From NCBI GenBank assembly GCA_021234155.1, contig JAJEKV010000026.1:3599259-3663258 (forward strand): a DNA stretch of 64,000 bases, written 5' to 3'. Of the stretch, positions 46,297 through 55,761 are shown in pieces. Position 1 is the first letter of the stretch. Each line of letters opens with the position of its first letter. A program made the translations under genes and the position numbers. The notes under the pieces are model-generated. The model did not search any database, was not told the origin of the DNA, and was given only the letters and a program-made list of their open reading frames with translations. This stretch comes from Isoetes taiwanensis. Its lineage: Eukaryota; Streptophyta; Lycopodiopsida; Isoetales; Isoetaceae.

Positions 46297-47317
46297 CTTT
46301 TGCAGCAACTATTTTATTTTGAGAAATACTGGAAGACTCATCTATATCTGTTGTCTTGCTTACATCATCGGCATTTTGCTCTAAAGGATGTTCATCAGAG
46401 CCTACCTGTGAAGGAGCTGGAGCAGCTGGTTCGGCTTCTAAATCAGCATCGATAGAGTCCATAGGTTCTACAACAGGACCAACCTCATTTCTAGATATTG
46501 TGATAGCACCAATCTCATTCCTGTTATCAAGAACAATGCCAAACGACCTTGCAATGCCTGATGGAGGATATGAAACAAACAAAAGCAGATAGAGCAAAAA
46601 TTAAATGCCCCATTACTTAAAAAAACACCTTGAATCTTTTTTAGCAGAGATATAAACCTCGTTTGCATCCTTGCATTGTTTGCCACTTCACACGCCAACA
46701 TCTGATTCAATTCATTTTCCAAAAAAGCTGCATTCAGTCATTGAAGGCCAGATTCATCACCTGCTCCCTACGTCAAACTTGTCAACGGGACTCTAAAGTT
46801 TCTTCTGTTCTATCCCTAAGAAGAAATGAGTTTGTGCTCTGTACCAATTCTTCCGTTCTCATGTTAAGTTCATCTTTTAATGCATGCAGCTCAGACTATC
46901 CATGTCAAGAAAATGGAACCAAATAAATAAGCATATCTTTTCAAAGAACATCACAGTAATAACAGGAAGGGTTTTGTTTGAAGAGAGCAGAAAATGCAAT
47001 AGCTCGCGGTTATAATAATGAATCAACTGGTTCGCAATAACAGGTATAGAAAGACCCTTCGAATTATATTTATATGGTGTGTTGCATAGATCTCTTAAGG
47101 ATTCAATCGATCATCAACTACATGCTATTTTGATGATAGCTACAACAGCGGCATGGTCATCTAAGTATTGGAAGAAAGCCTTTCCAGCAATTTCTATATA
47201 GCCTACACATTTTGAATCTTATAACTCGCCAATCTGTATCCTTGAAACATGGTATGAAGGCTTACCTGAACGGCTCAAAACCATTGTCTTTGTCTCAGAT
47301 TTGACATTCGACATGAT
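46297..47317 (-). pseudogene. Coiled-coil protein gene, spliced, damaged (family not recognised)
   Basis: Reading on the minus strand, a first exon (47317-47266) follows a TTTTGCAG acceptor and starts MSNVKSETKTMVLSRS, ending at a GTAAGC donor. A middle exon (about 46905-46629) reads LHALKDELNMRTEELVQSTN and on to TEETLES, then two TGA codons (each likely a former CGA Arg) and a one-base shift, then FLENELNQMLACEVANNARM and QTRFISLLKKIQ. The last exon (46557-46297) joins in phase: GIARSFGIVLDNRNEIGAIT, then an acidic, Ala/Pro-rich tail (DADLEAEPAAPAPSQVG), ending at a GTAACT donor. The heptad-like middle suggests a coiled-coil scaffold or golgin-like protein, but I cannot assign a family. The stops make it a probable pseudogene. 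Confidence 0.55.
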
Positions 47318-47429
47318 CTGCAAAACAAAAGAAGGTAAGAAAACAATGCGCAGAAGTAGAAATCCAGAGGATTGCCAATATGACATATTCGACAAAACTT
47401 GGACTTTTCAGATATAATAGACTGGGGTA

Positions 47430-48110
47430 TCATTTTAAGATTACATGTCATGTTTAATTTTTCTTGATACTTATAATTTTTACAAGTTCTAATTCTATAA
47501 ATTTATCTTTAAATTTAAAGTACAATTGTTATAGAAATATAAACAATTGCTTTCTAAACTAATTTTTACATGAATCTGTTTAGAATTAGACATTTCGAGA
47601 ATATAAAATTTTAATTTTCAACTAATTCTTAACAAATTTAAAATTTGACAATCAGGATAATTTGTAAATAAAATATTATGGTTTGATAAGTGAGTGACTT
47701 AAAATTATATGAGAACTTCACAATTTACAAACTCTTAGTACTTTAAAAATACTTTAAAAAAAATGTTAGATTAATATTAATTAAAATATAAAGTTTATGT
47801 TTTAATAACAAATATTGAAAAATATATATTGAAAATTAATTAAAACTAAACTATTCAATTATTTTTTAATTAAAACATAAACGTAATCATTTGATACATT
47901 TCATCTAGACTTTCTTTAAACATTTAAAAAAAATAATATTTTATCATATAGAGTTAATCTTAGATGAAAAAATTAATTTTAAATAGATTAAATTAAAAAT
48001 TAGTGTAGAAAACGATTTTAAACATTGATAACTTTCATAATTTCTATCTGAAGTTAAATTGAAAATTTTATAAAAATCAACAAGGGTTAAAAATATATAT
48101 AATCTTATCA
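47430..48110. other. Strongly AT-rich spacer
   Basis: About 680 bases are mostly A and T with TTAAT, AAATT and TTTAAA words. No frame, repeat unit or TIR is evident. It differs sharply from both flanks and may be a matrix-attachment-like or simply neutral AT-biased segment. Confidence 0.6.
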
Positions 48111-48138
48111 TGGCATCCTTGAATATCTATTAGATTTG

Positions 48139-48238
48139 AATATGTAGCATAATAACAGGGGGTTTTCTTTGTACTAAGGTTTTCCTATGATTTCGTGATG
48201 TATTCAAATGGATGTACTAATGCGTACATCTAGAGTGC
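48139..48238 (+). repeat. About 100-bp direct repeat, left copy
   Basis: Shares AATATGTAGCATAATAACAG followed by GGG at its start and TGTACTAATGCGTACATCTA followed by GAGTGC at its end with 49811-49928. The middle has diverged and differs in length. Confidence 0.8.
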
Positions 48239-48959
48239 ACCATTTCTGAGCCATTGATTTTAGCCTTTTTTTTTCAATGGTCAACAACCAATGTCTCACA
48301 ACAAAAGCCCTCTTTTTGTGTGTGTGGTGCATAATGGGCACATGAAGGGCTTGAAGGGCGCATGTAGTGCAGTTTCCCTGTCGGCAACACATTTCTTATC
48401 ATAACTTTTGATTCAGAGCTCTATTTGAGATGTTTTTTAGTGCGTTGAAAAGCTCTCTCCGAGATCTTTTTGATAGTGTATGATATGGATATGTTTGGTT
48501 AATTTATCTATGCTAAAACAACAATTTTTCGGCCGGGTCTGGTAGGCTTTCACATCCTACCAGCTGATTAATACAGGATTGCGCTATTGGATATTGTTTT
48601 ATGGCTCATTTCGAATGAAGCTTGCAAAAAATTACCATGCATTTTCAGATTTCCAAGGCTTCTAGATCCTTGTGCCAACAAGCAGAAAAGTTTCCCACTT
48701 TGGTTTCTCACCACAAGAATCCATGGAGGCCAAAGGCTGCTGTTAAATTCCAGTTGAAAAATATTTGTGTATGGTTGTTGCAAACTTTATGACTTTCAGA
48801 ATAATGGGATCAATCTGCTCTATCTTTATGGTAACTTTTACTTATGTTCTGTTTGTTTTATTGTGATCAAATTCAAAACCTACAGGTGATGAAAGCCTCA
48901 AATGAATTCTAGTTTTTTTTTGTTTGAATTCTAAAATTTTTATCACACCCGGGGGGGCA
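48239..48959. other. Non-coding between repeat copy and foldback element
   Basis: No gene-like frame or RNA gene seen. It ends at TTTATCACACCCGGGGGGG, which directly adjoins the foldback element. Confidence 0.4.
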
Positions 48960-49603
48960 AAAAAATTTTTTTGCAACACAAACCATTAACATCCAATATA
49001 TAAAAATTAAATCCCCCAACATATAACAACCAACACATAACAACCATTGACATTAACAACCAACACATAACTACCATTGACATTAATTAACACAACTATT
49101 GGGTCCAACACATTTAAATTAAAATCCCCCTTAAACCCCCTTTGGTTTGGGTGCATATTCACACGAGGGGTGACGTAGGGCAACGAGAGACTTCATAATT
49201 GTATTTTGCACGTACGAAATCAACACCATATAGTATTCCGCTTGAAATCTTATAGTATTTTGCGAATCTTGTTATACAGTATAGCAAATTTTGTACTTGT
49301 ATACCCCACAAACGAGGAACTTTATGTACGGTGTAGATTAAGGAATAAGGGGTGAATATACCTATCCAACAGCTCTCGTTGCCCGGAGTCACCCCCCGTG
49401 TGAATATGCACCCAAACCAAAGGGGGTTTAAGGGGGATTTTAATTTAAATGTGTTGGACCCAATGGTTGTGTTAATTAATGTCAATGGTAGTTATGTGTT
49501 AGTTGTTAATGTCAATGGTTGTTATGTGTTGGTTCTTATGTGTTGGGGGATTTAATTTTTATATGTTGGATGTTAATGGTTTGTGTTGCAAATTTTTTTT
49601 TTA
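48960..49603. mobile_element. Foldback/long-TIR element, copy 1, about 644 bp
   Basis: The left arm (about 48960-49180) and right arm (about 49385-49603) are inverted copies over more than 200 bases: GCAACACAAACCATTAACAT at 48973 pairs with its complement ending at 49589, and TTTGGTTTGGGTGCATATTC at about 49141 pairs with GAATATGCACCCAAACCAAA near 49402. The centre (about 49185-49370) includes ACCCCACAAACGAGGAACTT. A second member with the same centre lies at 52476-52855. There is no coding capacity; it would move, if at all, with a foreign transposase. Target duplication was not resolved because A/T runs border it. Confidence 0.85.
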
Positions 49604-49810
49604 AAATATGTCTAAATATCCAACACCAGGTTGATTGAGAGAAATGAAACCCCAATAACCCGAAGAGATCGATTGAGGGTGATTTTCTACTACAGTCACA
49701 TTTTAGGACTGTTATATAATTATATGACACCATTTTATGATGCCACATCATGTTTAAGACATGTCTTTTTTTTATCATTTTTTTTCATTATAACAAACTA
49801 GACATGTCTC
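49604..49810. other. Spacer between foldback element and repeat copy
   Basis: AT-rich, no feature beyond poly-T runs. A minus-strand frame across it is not supported. Confidence 0.4.
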
Positions 49811-49928
49811 AATATGTAGCATAATAACAGGGGTTTTTTTTGAAAATTTTGTACACTTTTTCCAATGGTTTTACTATGATTTAGAGGTCGTATTGCATGG
49901 AGTGTACTAATGCGTACATCTAGAGTGC
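49811..49928 (+). repeat. About 118-bp direct repeat, right copy
   Basis: Matches 48139-48238 at both ends in the same orientation. Together the two copies bracket the foldback element at a distance of 1.67 kb. Confidence 0.8.
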
Positions 49929-50278
49929 GCACTAAATTTTCATTTTTTAATTCTACTTTCCTATGGTTTGACCTATGTTTCCATGACATCCTCCTCCATG
50001 CCATTCCAACGGTTAAGATCAACCCTGTTAATCTAAGGGCTTGTAATTTTTTTATTGTTGATTACATGCACATGTCGAGCTGTTAATTTTAGGGTTTCTC
50101 TTATTTCTCTAAGTTCTTTGCCCTAGTTTTTGCTTTGGTGATTGTGGATGCAATCCGACCTCCTGTTTTCGTGCTTCTGGATTTTTATGAGATGGGCGCT
50201 TTTGGATTCCCATCACAGGTTTCTTTGCCCATCTTTGGTACAACAGTAAGGGCATATCCGTGGTACAACGGGAGCGCA

Positions 50279-50444
50279 GTAAATATCGGACGCTGACATG
50301 TTATACCCACGGGCATATCCGTGGTATATCCGTGTGTTTGACATGTTATAGCCACGCCTAAAAAATGTACACGGCGTTTTTGTGGACTTAGCGGATTTTT
50401 TGCCATTTAAGGCTGGGTATAACATGTCAGCGTCCGACATTTAC
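50279..50444. mobile_element. Small inverted-repeat (MITE-like) element, 166 bp
   Basis: Arms of 31 bases, 50279-50309 and 50414-50444, are inverted copies with a single mismatch; the left one reads GTAAATATCGGACGCTGACA then TGTTATACCCA. The 104-base centre and left flank also carry GGGCATATCCGTGGTA as a direct repeat at about 50250 and 50311. The short minus-strand frames here translate these repeats and are not genes. Confidence 0.75.
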
Positions 50445-50765
50445 CGTGATGGCAACGGTAAAGTTAAAAGGCAGTGGCTAGGGCAAACACGGGGCTAGGG
50501 CAGCCCACCGGAATGAAAAGCTTTCATTTCCCCTTTGCTTCTATGCAGGATGGACGATTGCATTAAAATGCCTTCCCTTGGATCGATGATGCGGCTAATT
50601 TAGCCCTCCGGCGAGTTCTTCTTTGAGCTCGCATTTTGATTTGGAGCAAGGGGTTTCAAGCCGGAAGGGCAGGAGAGATAAAAGATCCATTAAAGTTAGA
50701 GCGCAAAGGGGCGGCACGTCTGTTTTAGATGATTATGCAGCTCTAGGTATGTCTCCGGCTGCATC
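50445..50765. other. Upstream of LRR relic, nothing firm
   Basis: The frame starting at 50623 reads without a recognised domain until it runs into the LRR region in another frame. It may hold the decayed N-terminal part of that protein. Confidence 0.3.
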
Positions 50766-51300
50766 TGCTTCAATGGAGCCATACCCAGTTCGTTTTCCAA
50801 GCTCACCAAGCTCAAAATACTCTCCCTTTCTAGTAATCCCGTCTCTCAGGCACCATTCCTGCATTCTTTGGTTCGTTCCATGGCCTTGAGCAGTTTTTGG
50901 CATCCAATACAGGGCTCAATGGTCCCATCCCTGCTGCATTCTTCGGCCTTTCTAATCTCAAACAGCTCGATCTCTTTGTACTTTCTTTTCTGAAGGGGAA
51001 GAAGACTTGTGTGGGGATTGGAGGTGCTTTTCCATCGGATCTATCCAAGCTTGTCAATCTCGAAATTTTGAATGCGGGCCGATTGCCCAACTTTGGGCCC
51101 TATTCCAAATGGATTAGACAAGCTAACGAATTTGCGTGAGTTTGTCTCTAAACGCCAACAAATTATCCCGCACCATTAGGCCATAATTTGGGTTTGTTTG
51201 AAGAATCTGAGCATTGGAGGGAGCATTCCCAAGAATACACTAGGAGATTTGTCCACGCAAAGCAGCTTACAGGCGAGTGGCTCTCCAGGTACCAAACTTT
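50766..51300 (+). pseudogene. Leucine-rich-repeat protein fragment (LRR receptor type)
   Basis: Plant-type LRR units read FNGAIPSSFSKLTKLKILSL, then after a one-base shift near 50845 SGTIPAFFGSFHGLEQFLAS, NTGLNGPIPAAFFGLSNLKQ and LDL. An insertion or degraded piece is followed by GIGGAFPSDLSKLVNLEIL, and after more damage near 51200 by NLSIGGSIPKNTLGDLST. The G.IP spacing is that of plasma-membrane LRR receptor kinases and receptor-like proteins. No signal peptide, membrane segment or kinase domain is seen nearby, so this is a fragment of about five repeats with several frameshifts. Confidence 0.75.
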
Positions 51301-52475
51301 GTATTTCATATCCACGCTTAAATTTGTTGTGCCTCTCTTTCATATTTAAGTATTCGATCAAATTTCAAGTATATTATATCCTAAAATGCTCGCTTTTGGA
51401 TGTTTCTTCAATATCATCCATTTCTCAAGATCCCTTTTAGGCTGCACAATGCAAAGAACATTAATCGGTCCATTCCAACGCCATATGTTACATTGTTGGA
51501 CTTCCATCAACATCACAAACTTTGTTTTCTCGGTTCCATCTACGTAAGCCGGTTTCGATGAGTCGTATTTTGTTGAGGGCGTGGCATTCTAGAAGTCTCG
51601 AGAATTCATGGGTTATGTGATCATGAAGTAAGCATTTGTTTGCATTGATTACCCAAGTTTCTCAAGATCCTTTTTAGTTTCTCAATCAATTTCATGATGC
51701 AGAGGAAGCAAAAAAGAAAGCTGAGGAGGAAGAAAGTTTACACGCTCCTTGTTAGAAATCCAATTCACCACAAGGTTGTAAAATAAGGAATACCTTTTGC
51801 TGGTTATATACATGTGCTTCAACTTTCTCATTTTTAAAATCTTGTGTGCTAGTTTCATAGTTGGAGTTTTAAGATCTTATGTGTTAGTTTGTTAGTTGGG
51901 ACCGGACATCAAGAGTATATAGAAGAGAGGAACTCCACATGAATCCTCTTCTTAAAAATAGAAATCTAGCCTAGCAATAACCAAAGTGGTGAAAGTGATG
52001 TCATGTCCTTTATCCAGATGTTATGTTCTTTATAAAGAATGTTAGATATTCCTTCCTCACCATGACTCCATATTGTGCATGACTCCATACGAAGAACTCT
52101 AAGTCCATACCAACATTTTTTGTAGCATAGAATGTGGATTATAGAATTTATTTTTCATTGCAAATATGTTGCCACATAACTAGATAAGAACATTATTTAT
52201 AGCGTGGAATGTGGAATTATGGCAAGTTGTTGATCCATGCAATCATCTTGGTATTTCAAACACAATAATAGCACTTCAAATTATGATGCTCATATGTGGC
52301 AATATCACAGATATCCAAGTTTTATGTGCCTTAGGATATGATCCAACCACTATACTTTCCTTTTTTATGCAATAGAAAACGTGATTTAGCATAAAATTTA
52401 TGTTCTTATTATATGTCCTTATCTTTTTCTTTAAAAAATATGAATAATTTTTCCAAGGCCAACCAAAAGTTTCCC
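51301..52475. other. Intergenic, no feature seen
   Basis: AT-rich, short frames only. AGTTTCTCAAGATCC(T/C)TTTTAG-like words repeat near 51422 and 51656, hinting at a small duplication. Confidence 0.35.
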
Positions 52476-52855
52476 TTTCATAACACAAACCATTAACCTT
52501 TCCCCCAAAAAACCCCCTTTGGTTTGGGTGCATATTCACACGGGGGGGACGTAGGGCAGCCGAGAGCCCCTAAAATTATGTTTTACATGTACAAAATGAA
52601 CACCATATAGTACATTACCTCAAATCTTATAGTATTTTGTAAATCTTCTTATACAGTATGGCAAATTTTGTACATGTATACCCCACAAACGAGGAACTTT
52701 ATATGCGGTGTAGATCAAGGAATAAAGGGTGCATATGCCTATCCAACGCGACTCGATGCGGAGTCACCCCCCGTGTGAATATGCACCCAAACCAAAGGGG
52801 GTTTTCAGGGGGGATTTAATTATAAGTGTGAAGGTTAATGGTTTGTGTTATGAAA
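52476..52855. mobile_element. Foldback/long-TIR element, copy 2, about 380 bp
   Basis: Same family and orientation as 48960-49603. Outer ends TTTCATAACACAAACCATTA (52476) and its inverse at 52836-52855; inner words TTTGGTTTGGGTGCATATTC and its complement; same centre with ACCCCACAAACGAGGAACTT at about 52680. The arms are shorter because the ACATAACAACC-type stretch of copy 1 is missing, so either copy 1 expanded or copy 2 lost it. Confidence 0.85.
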
Positions 52856-52856
52856 T

Positions 52857-52885
52857 TTTTTTTGGCCCCTTCGGGGCCAAAAAAA
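52857..52885. repeat. Perfect hairpin next to foldback copy 2
   Basis: Seven T, GGCCCC, loop TTC, GGGGCC, seven A: a 13-bp stem with a 3-base loop directly abutting the end of the element. In plant nuclear DNA this is more likely a trace of transposition or a foldback terminus than a terminator. Confidence 0.7.
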
Positions 52886-53401
52886 CTATATCAATCCTCC
52901 TCCATGTTTGCAATTCCACATTTGTTTACTTCATACAAAGCTCTAGCTAATGCGTCCCTTCTTGCATTATCCTTTCTTATGGATCGTATAATGCGAGTTA
53001 CTCTGTGCAGAATCTATCTCATCATCAACCTCAATGTGCCTCCAACCTCCCATCGAAAAGTTAATTGTGGCTTGTTGTGTTGAAATCTGTTGGAATGCCA
53101 ATAGAGAAGAAGTAATGTGCATATTCTAACGGTTCATACATAACTAATAGAATTACTGACCTGTTCCTCTAGGAGAGCCGAATTGTACAACAAAATGACT
53201 ACAAAAGTTCTCAGGAGCTTTCCAGTAGGTATAAAATAACTTAAAATGCCGAACAATCCTTGTAGATAAATAATTATGTTGGCCCACACAAGAGACACAC
53301 TAGCGCATAGTACTTAGAAGAACTCAACTGGACGCTAGAAGAACTCAAATGGGCAAGTGTTCAATGGTTATATTTACTAGACTAGAAGTATTTGTAACAC
53401 A
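52886..53401. other. Intergenic, no feature seen
   Basis: Short frames only; no family recognised. Confidence 0.35.
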
Positions 53402-54580
53402 CTAGTAATGGATGCCCGGCGTTGCCGGGCTCTAGGCCGAGCTTTCAGAATACCATTGTGTATGTCGGTATTGGTATGTGGATGCTGTGCTCTATAGAAT
53501 TAACAATTGGGGACGGTGAGTGTATGTTTTAAATCAAGATGGTGGGAAATGATAGTAGAAACAATGGCCCGTGATAATCTCGGAGGGGGTGGTAAAATGC
53601 AAATCCAATTAATATAGACAGTGAAAGCCATTTGTGTAACTCAAATAATAGTAAGAAAATAGTTTTCTCTTGTTGGATCAAAGAAGGGGATATTTTATTG
53701 AAGGTGTAAGGTTAAAAAGATAGCATCACAGGAGTAAAGTTGCAAAATAACTTATTAGGTTGTGTTAAGGCTGCAATGAACTATTGGGTGTAAGGTTGCA
53801 AAGAACTTTTAAAATTCAATATTGACAAATGTTCTTTAGATTCCATATTGTTTCATCTTAACACCCAACCTTTCTGTTCTAGCATTTCATTAGTCTAAAG
53901 AAACTTGAAAACTGGAAGAAGGGATGGTTTCCGTTCAAAGAACTTATTAATTTAAAAAGAACTTGAAGATGGGACGGTTTTAGAAGAGACAAATCTAATA
54001 GATTTTAGGGAATGTGTTTTCTATAACATGGACTGAACTGTACCTGAACAAATAAGAATGGACATTGCTAAATATTGGTTTGTATTCTGCTTTATGTTCA
54101 AATGAAAGCTTGGATCATGCATTAGATTTTAGAAACATCGCCATCCAATTATGGGCCATAAAGTGCCATGTTTACAAACCATGAGATAATACATGCTCGC
54201 TTATATTTCTAGTGGTAAACTTTTTAGATTTATTTTCTAGATTGGTTTTCCAAGGTTTTAATGGTTTTAGTTGCCGAGAAATATTCCCGATTGCCCAATG
54301 TTAGTCCTGTACGTCTAGGTACAGGACTATTCATGAAGACCATGGATCAGGGCATGGGGACTAGGTCAACCATCGGGAAGTAGACCCCCGCCGAAGACCA
54401 CGCCGAAGAAGAGACAGAGAACAGATAAATGACGGCCCTGCAGAAGTACAGTCCACACCTAGCGTGATTCATGCACATAAAGAAGGCACTACCAGATTTC
54501 CGGAAAATCAGTCTTTGATCCAGGAGTTGGTAGCGAGATTTGCCAAACACCTATTTTGGGCCTATATATATGAGTAGAGA
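53402..54580 (-). mobile_element. Non-autonomous Helitron, 1179 bp
   Basis: On the minus strand the element begins TCTCTACTCATATATATAGG at 54580, a typical 5' Helitron start, and ends with the hairpin GCCCGGC-AAC-GCCGGGC (53430-53414), then ATCCATTA and CTAG ending at 53402. The base before the 5' end is A and the base after the 3' CTAG is T, so it sits between A and T as Helitrons do, without target duplication. Inside there is a 10-bp perfect palindrome (AGTCCTGTAC-GTCTAG-GTACAGGACT at 54303-54328) and a 67-codon minus-strand frame without recognised domain. No Rep/helicase is present, so it would need a helper. Confidence 0.85.
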
Positions 54581-55699
54581 TAGAACTCAGTTTTTTAGAT
54601 GAGCTTTAGTCCTTGTCTCTAGTCTTTTCTCTCGATTTCCGAGAGCTCATGTACACTCAGTGATATCAAGGAAGTCTTATTTCCTCTCACTGTTTGTTGC
54701 TTGTTCTTTTCTGTTCCCTTTCTTCTGTTCTTTTGCAAAATCCCGTGTAACACTCAGCCAGGATTCTCCTGTTTGATCCAAGGGTCCTCACAGAAGGCTG
54801 TCTTATAGGAGATCTCTAACCCAGACCCTAAACACCCAAAAATCGAGAAAAAAAAATTTAATATGATTTCTGGTTTTTGGATATGAATGCATGGATTAGA
54901 CGAAATTAGGATGATGGGGAAATCGATATGAGAGGCCTGTGGCAGACACAAATAGTGGTTTTTTCTTATCTTTGTGCAATCCCCAATGCTATAGCTTTGC
55001 TTCTGTAAATTCGGCATGGATGGCCAGTGTCCGCTTTGTGTTTTTTGGTTATTGTATATCCGTCGTGCTTCTAGCTTACGTTTAATCAGGTAACAGAGTT
55101 TTCTGCATTATTTCTTTCAGGCCCAGCATTAATTTATATGATTAAACCAGATCTTATATAAGATTAAGGTCTTCTGCTCATCTACATGTGATGGCAGCAT
55201 ATACGCCAGGTAATATTTATTGTTTCACTTTCTTTCTTTCGATTTTCCAAATGGATTCTTTAATATAGCTCTACTCTAAGTCATCCTTAAGAGAACTTAG
55301 CATGTGGATTTAGGGCTCTCTTTAATGTATTTTGTTTTGAGGCTTTTAGTTCCAAGACAGAGCCAGCACTTAAGAACAAAAGAACTTGCTAATCTCTGTC
55401 ATTTCCCTTTGTACATGCGTTTTTACCACATCCTTTTCTATAAATCTGTGCATTTTTCTCATACCATATCAATATGTGGAGTTTGCTCACCTTTCATGGT
55501 TGAATCACCACAGGCTACAGCAGATGTAAATAGATATAAATGGTGACATTACAAATTCATTTTGTAAGCTTAATTATTATGAATTATTTAAGCAAGAATT
55601 TAGGTCTCACAGTCTTCACCAAAACTTTGTCTATTTTCTAATCTACAGTTGTTAATACTCAATCTTGTGTCTATATTTGTAATCTGCATCTGTTTATTT
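54581..55699. other. Intergenic; pyrimidine-rich at left
   Basis: 54600-54740 is rich in TTCT and CTTTTCT words, like a leader or LTR downstream portion, but no LTR partner or primer-binding site was found. The rest is unremarkable. Confidence 0.35.
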
Positions 55700-55761
55700 G
55701 AATTCCAATGCAGTTTATGGCATTGAAGTTGAATTCCAATGCAGTTTGTGGCATTGAAGTT
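55700..55761 (+). repeat. Two-copy 31-bp tandem repeat
   Basis: GAATTCCAATGCAGTTT(A/G)TG then GCATTGAAGTT appears at 55700-55730 and 55731-55761 with one substitution. Confidence 0.92.

Noticed and set aside
49352-49555. Plus-strand ORF in foldback copy 1
   Set aside because: It lies in the arm of the inverted repeat; repeated VNVNG-type words show it is repeat-derived.
50185-50440. Minus-strand ORFs of 73-75 codons
   Set aside because: They fall on the inverted and direct repeats of the small element and repeat the same peptide words (GYNMS, YHGYA).
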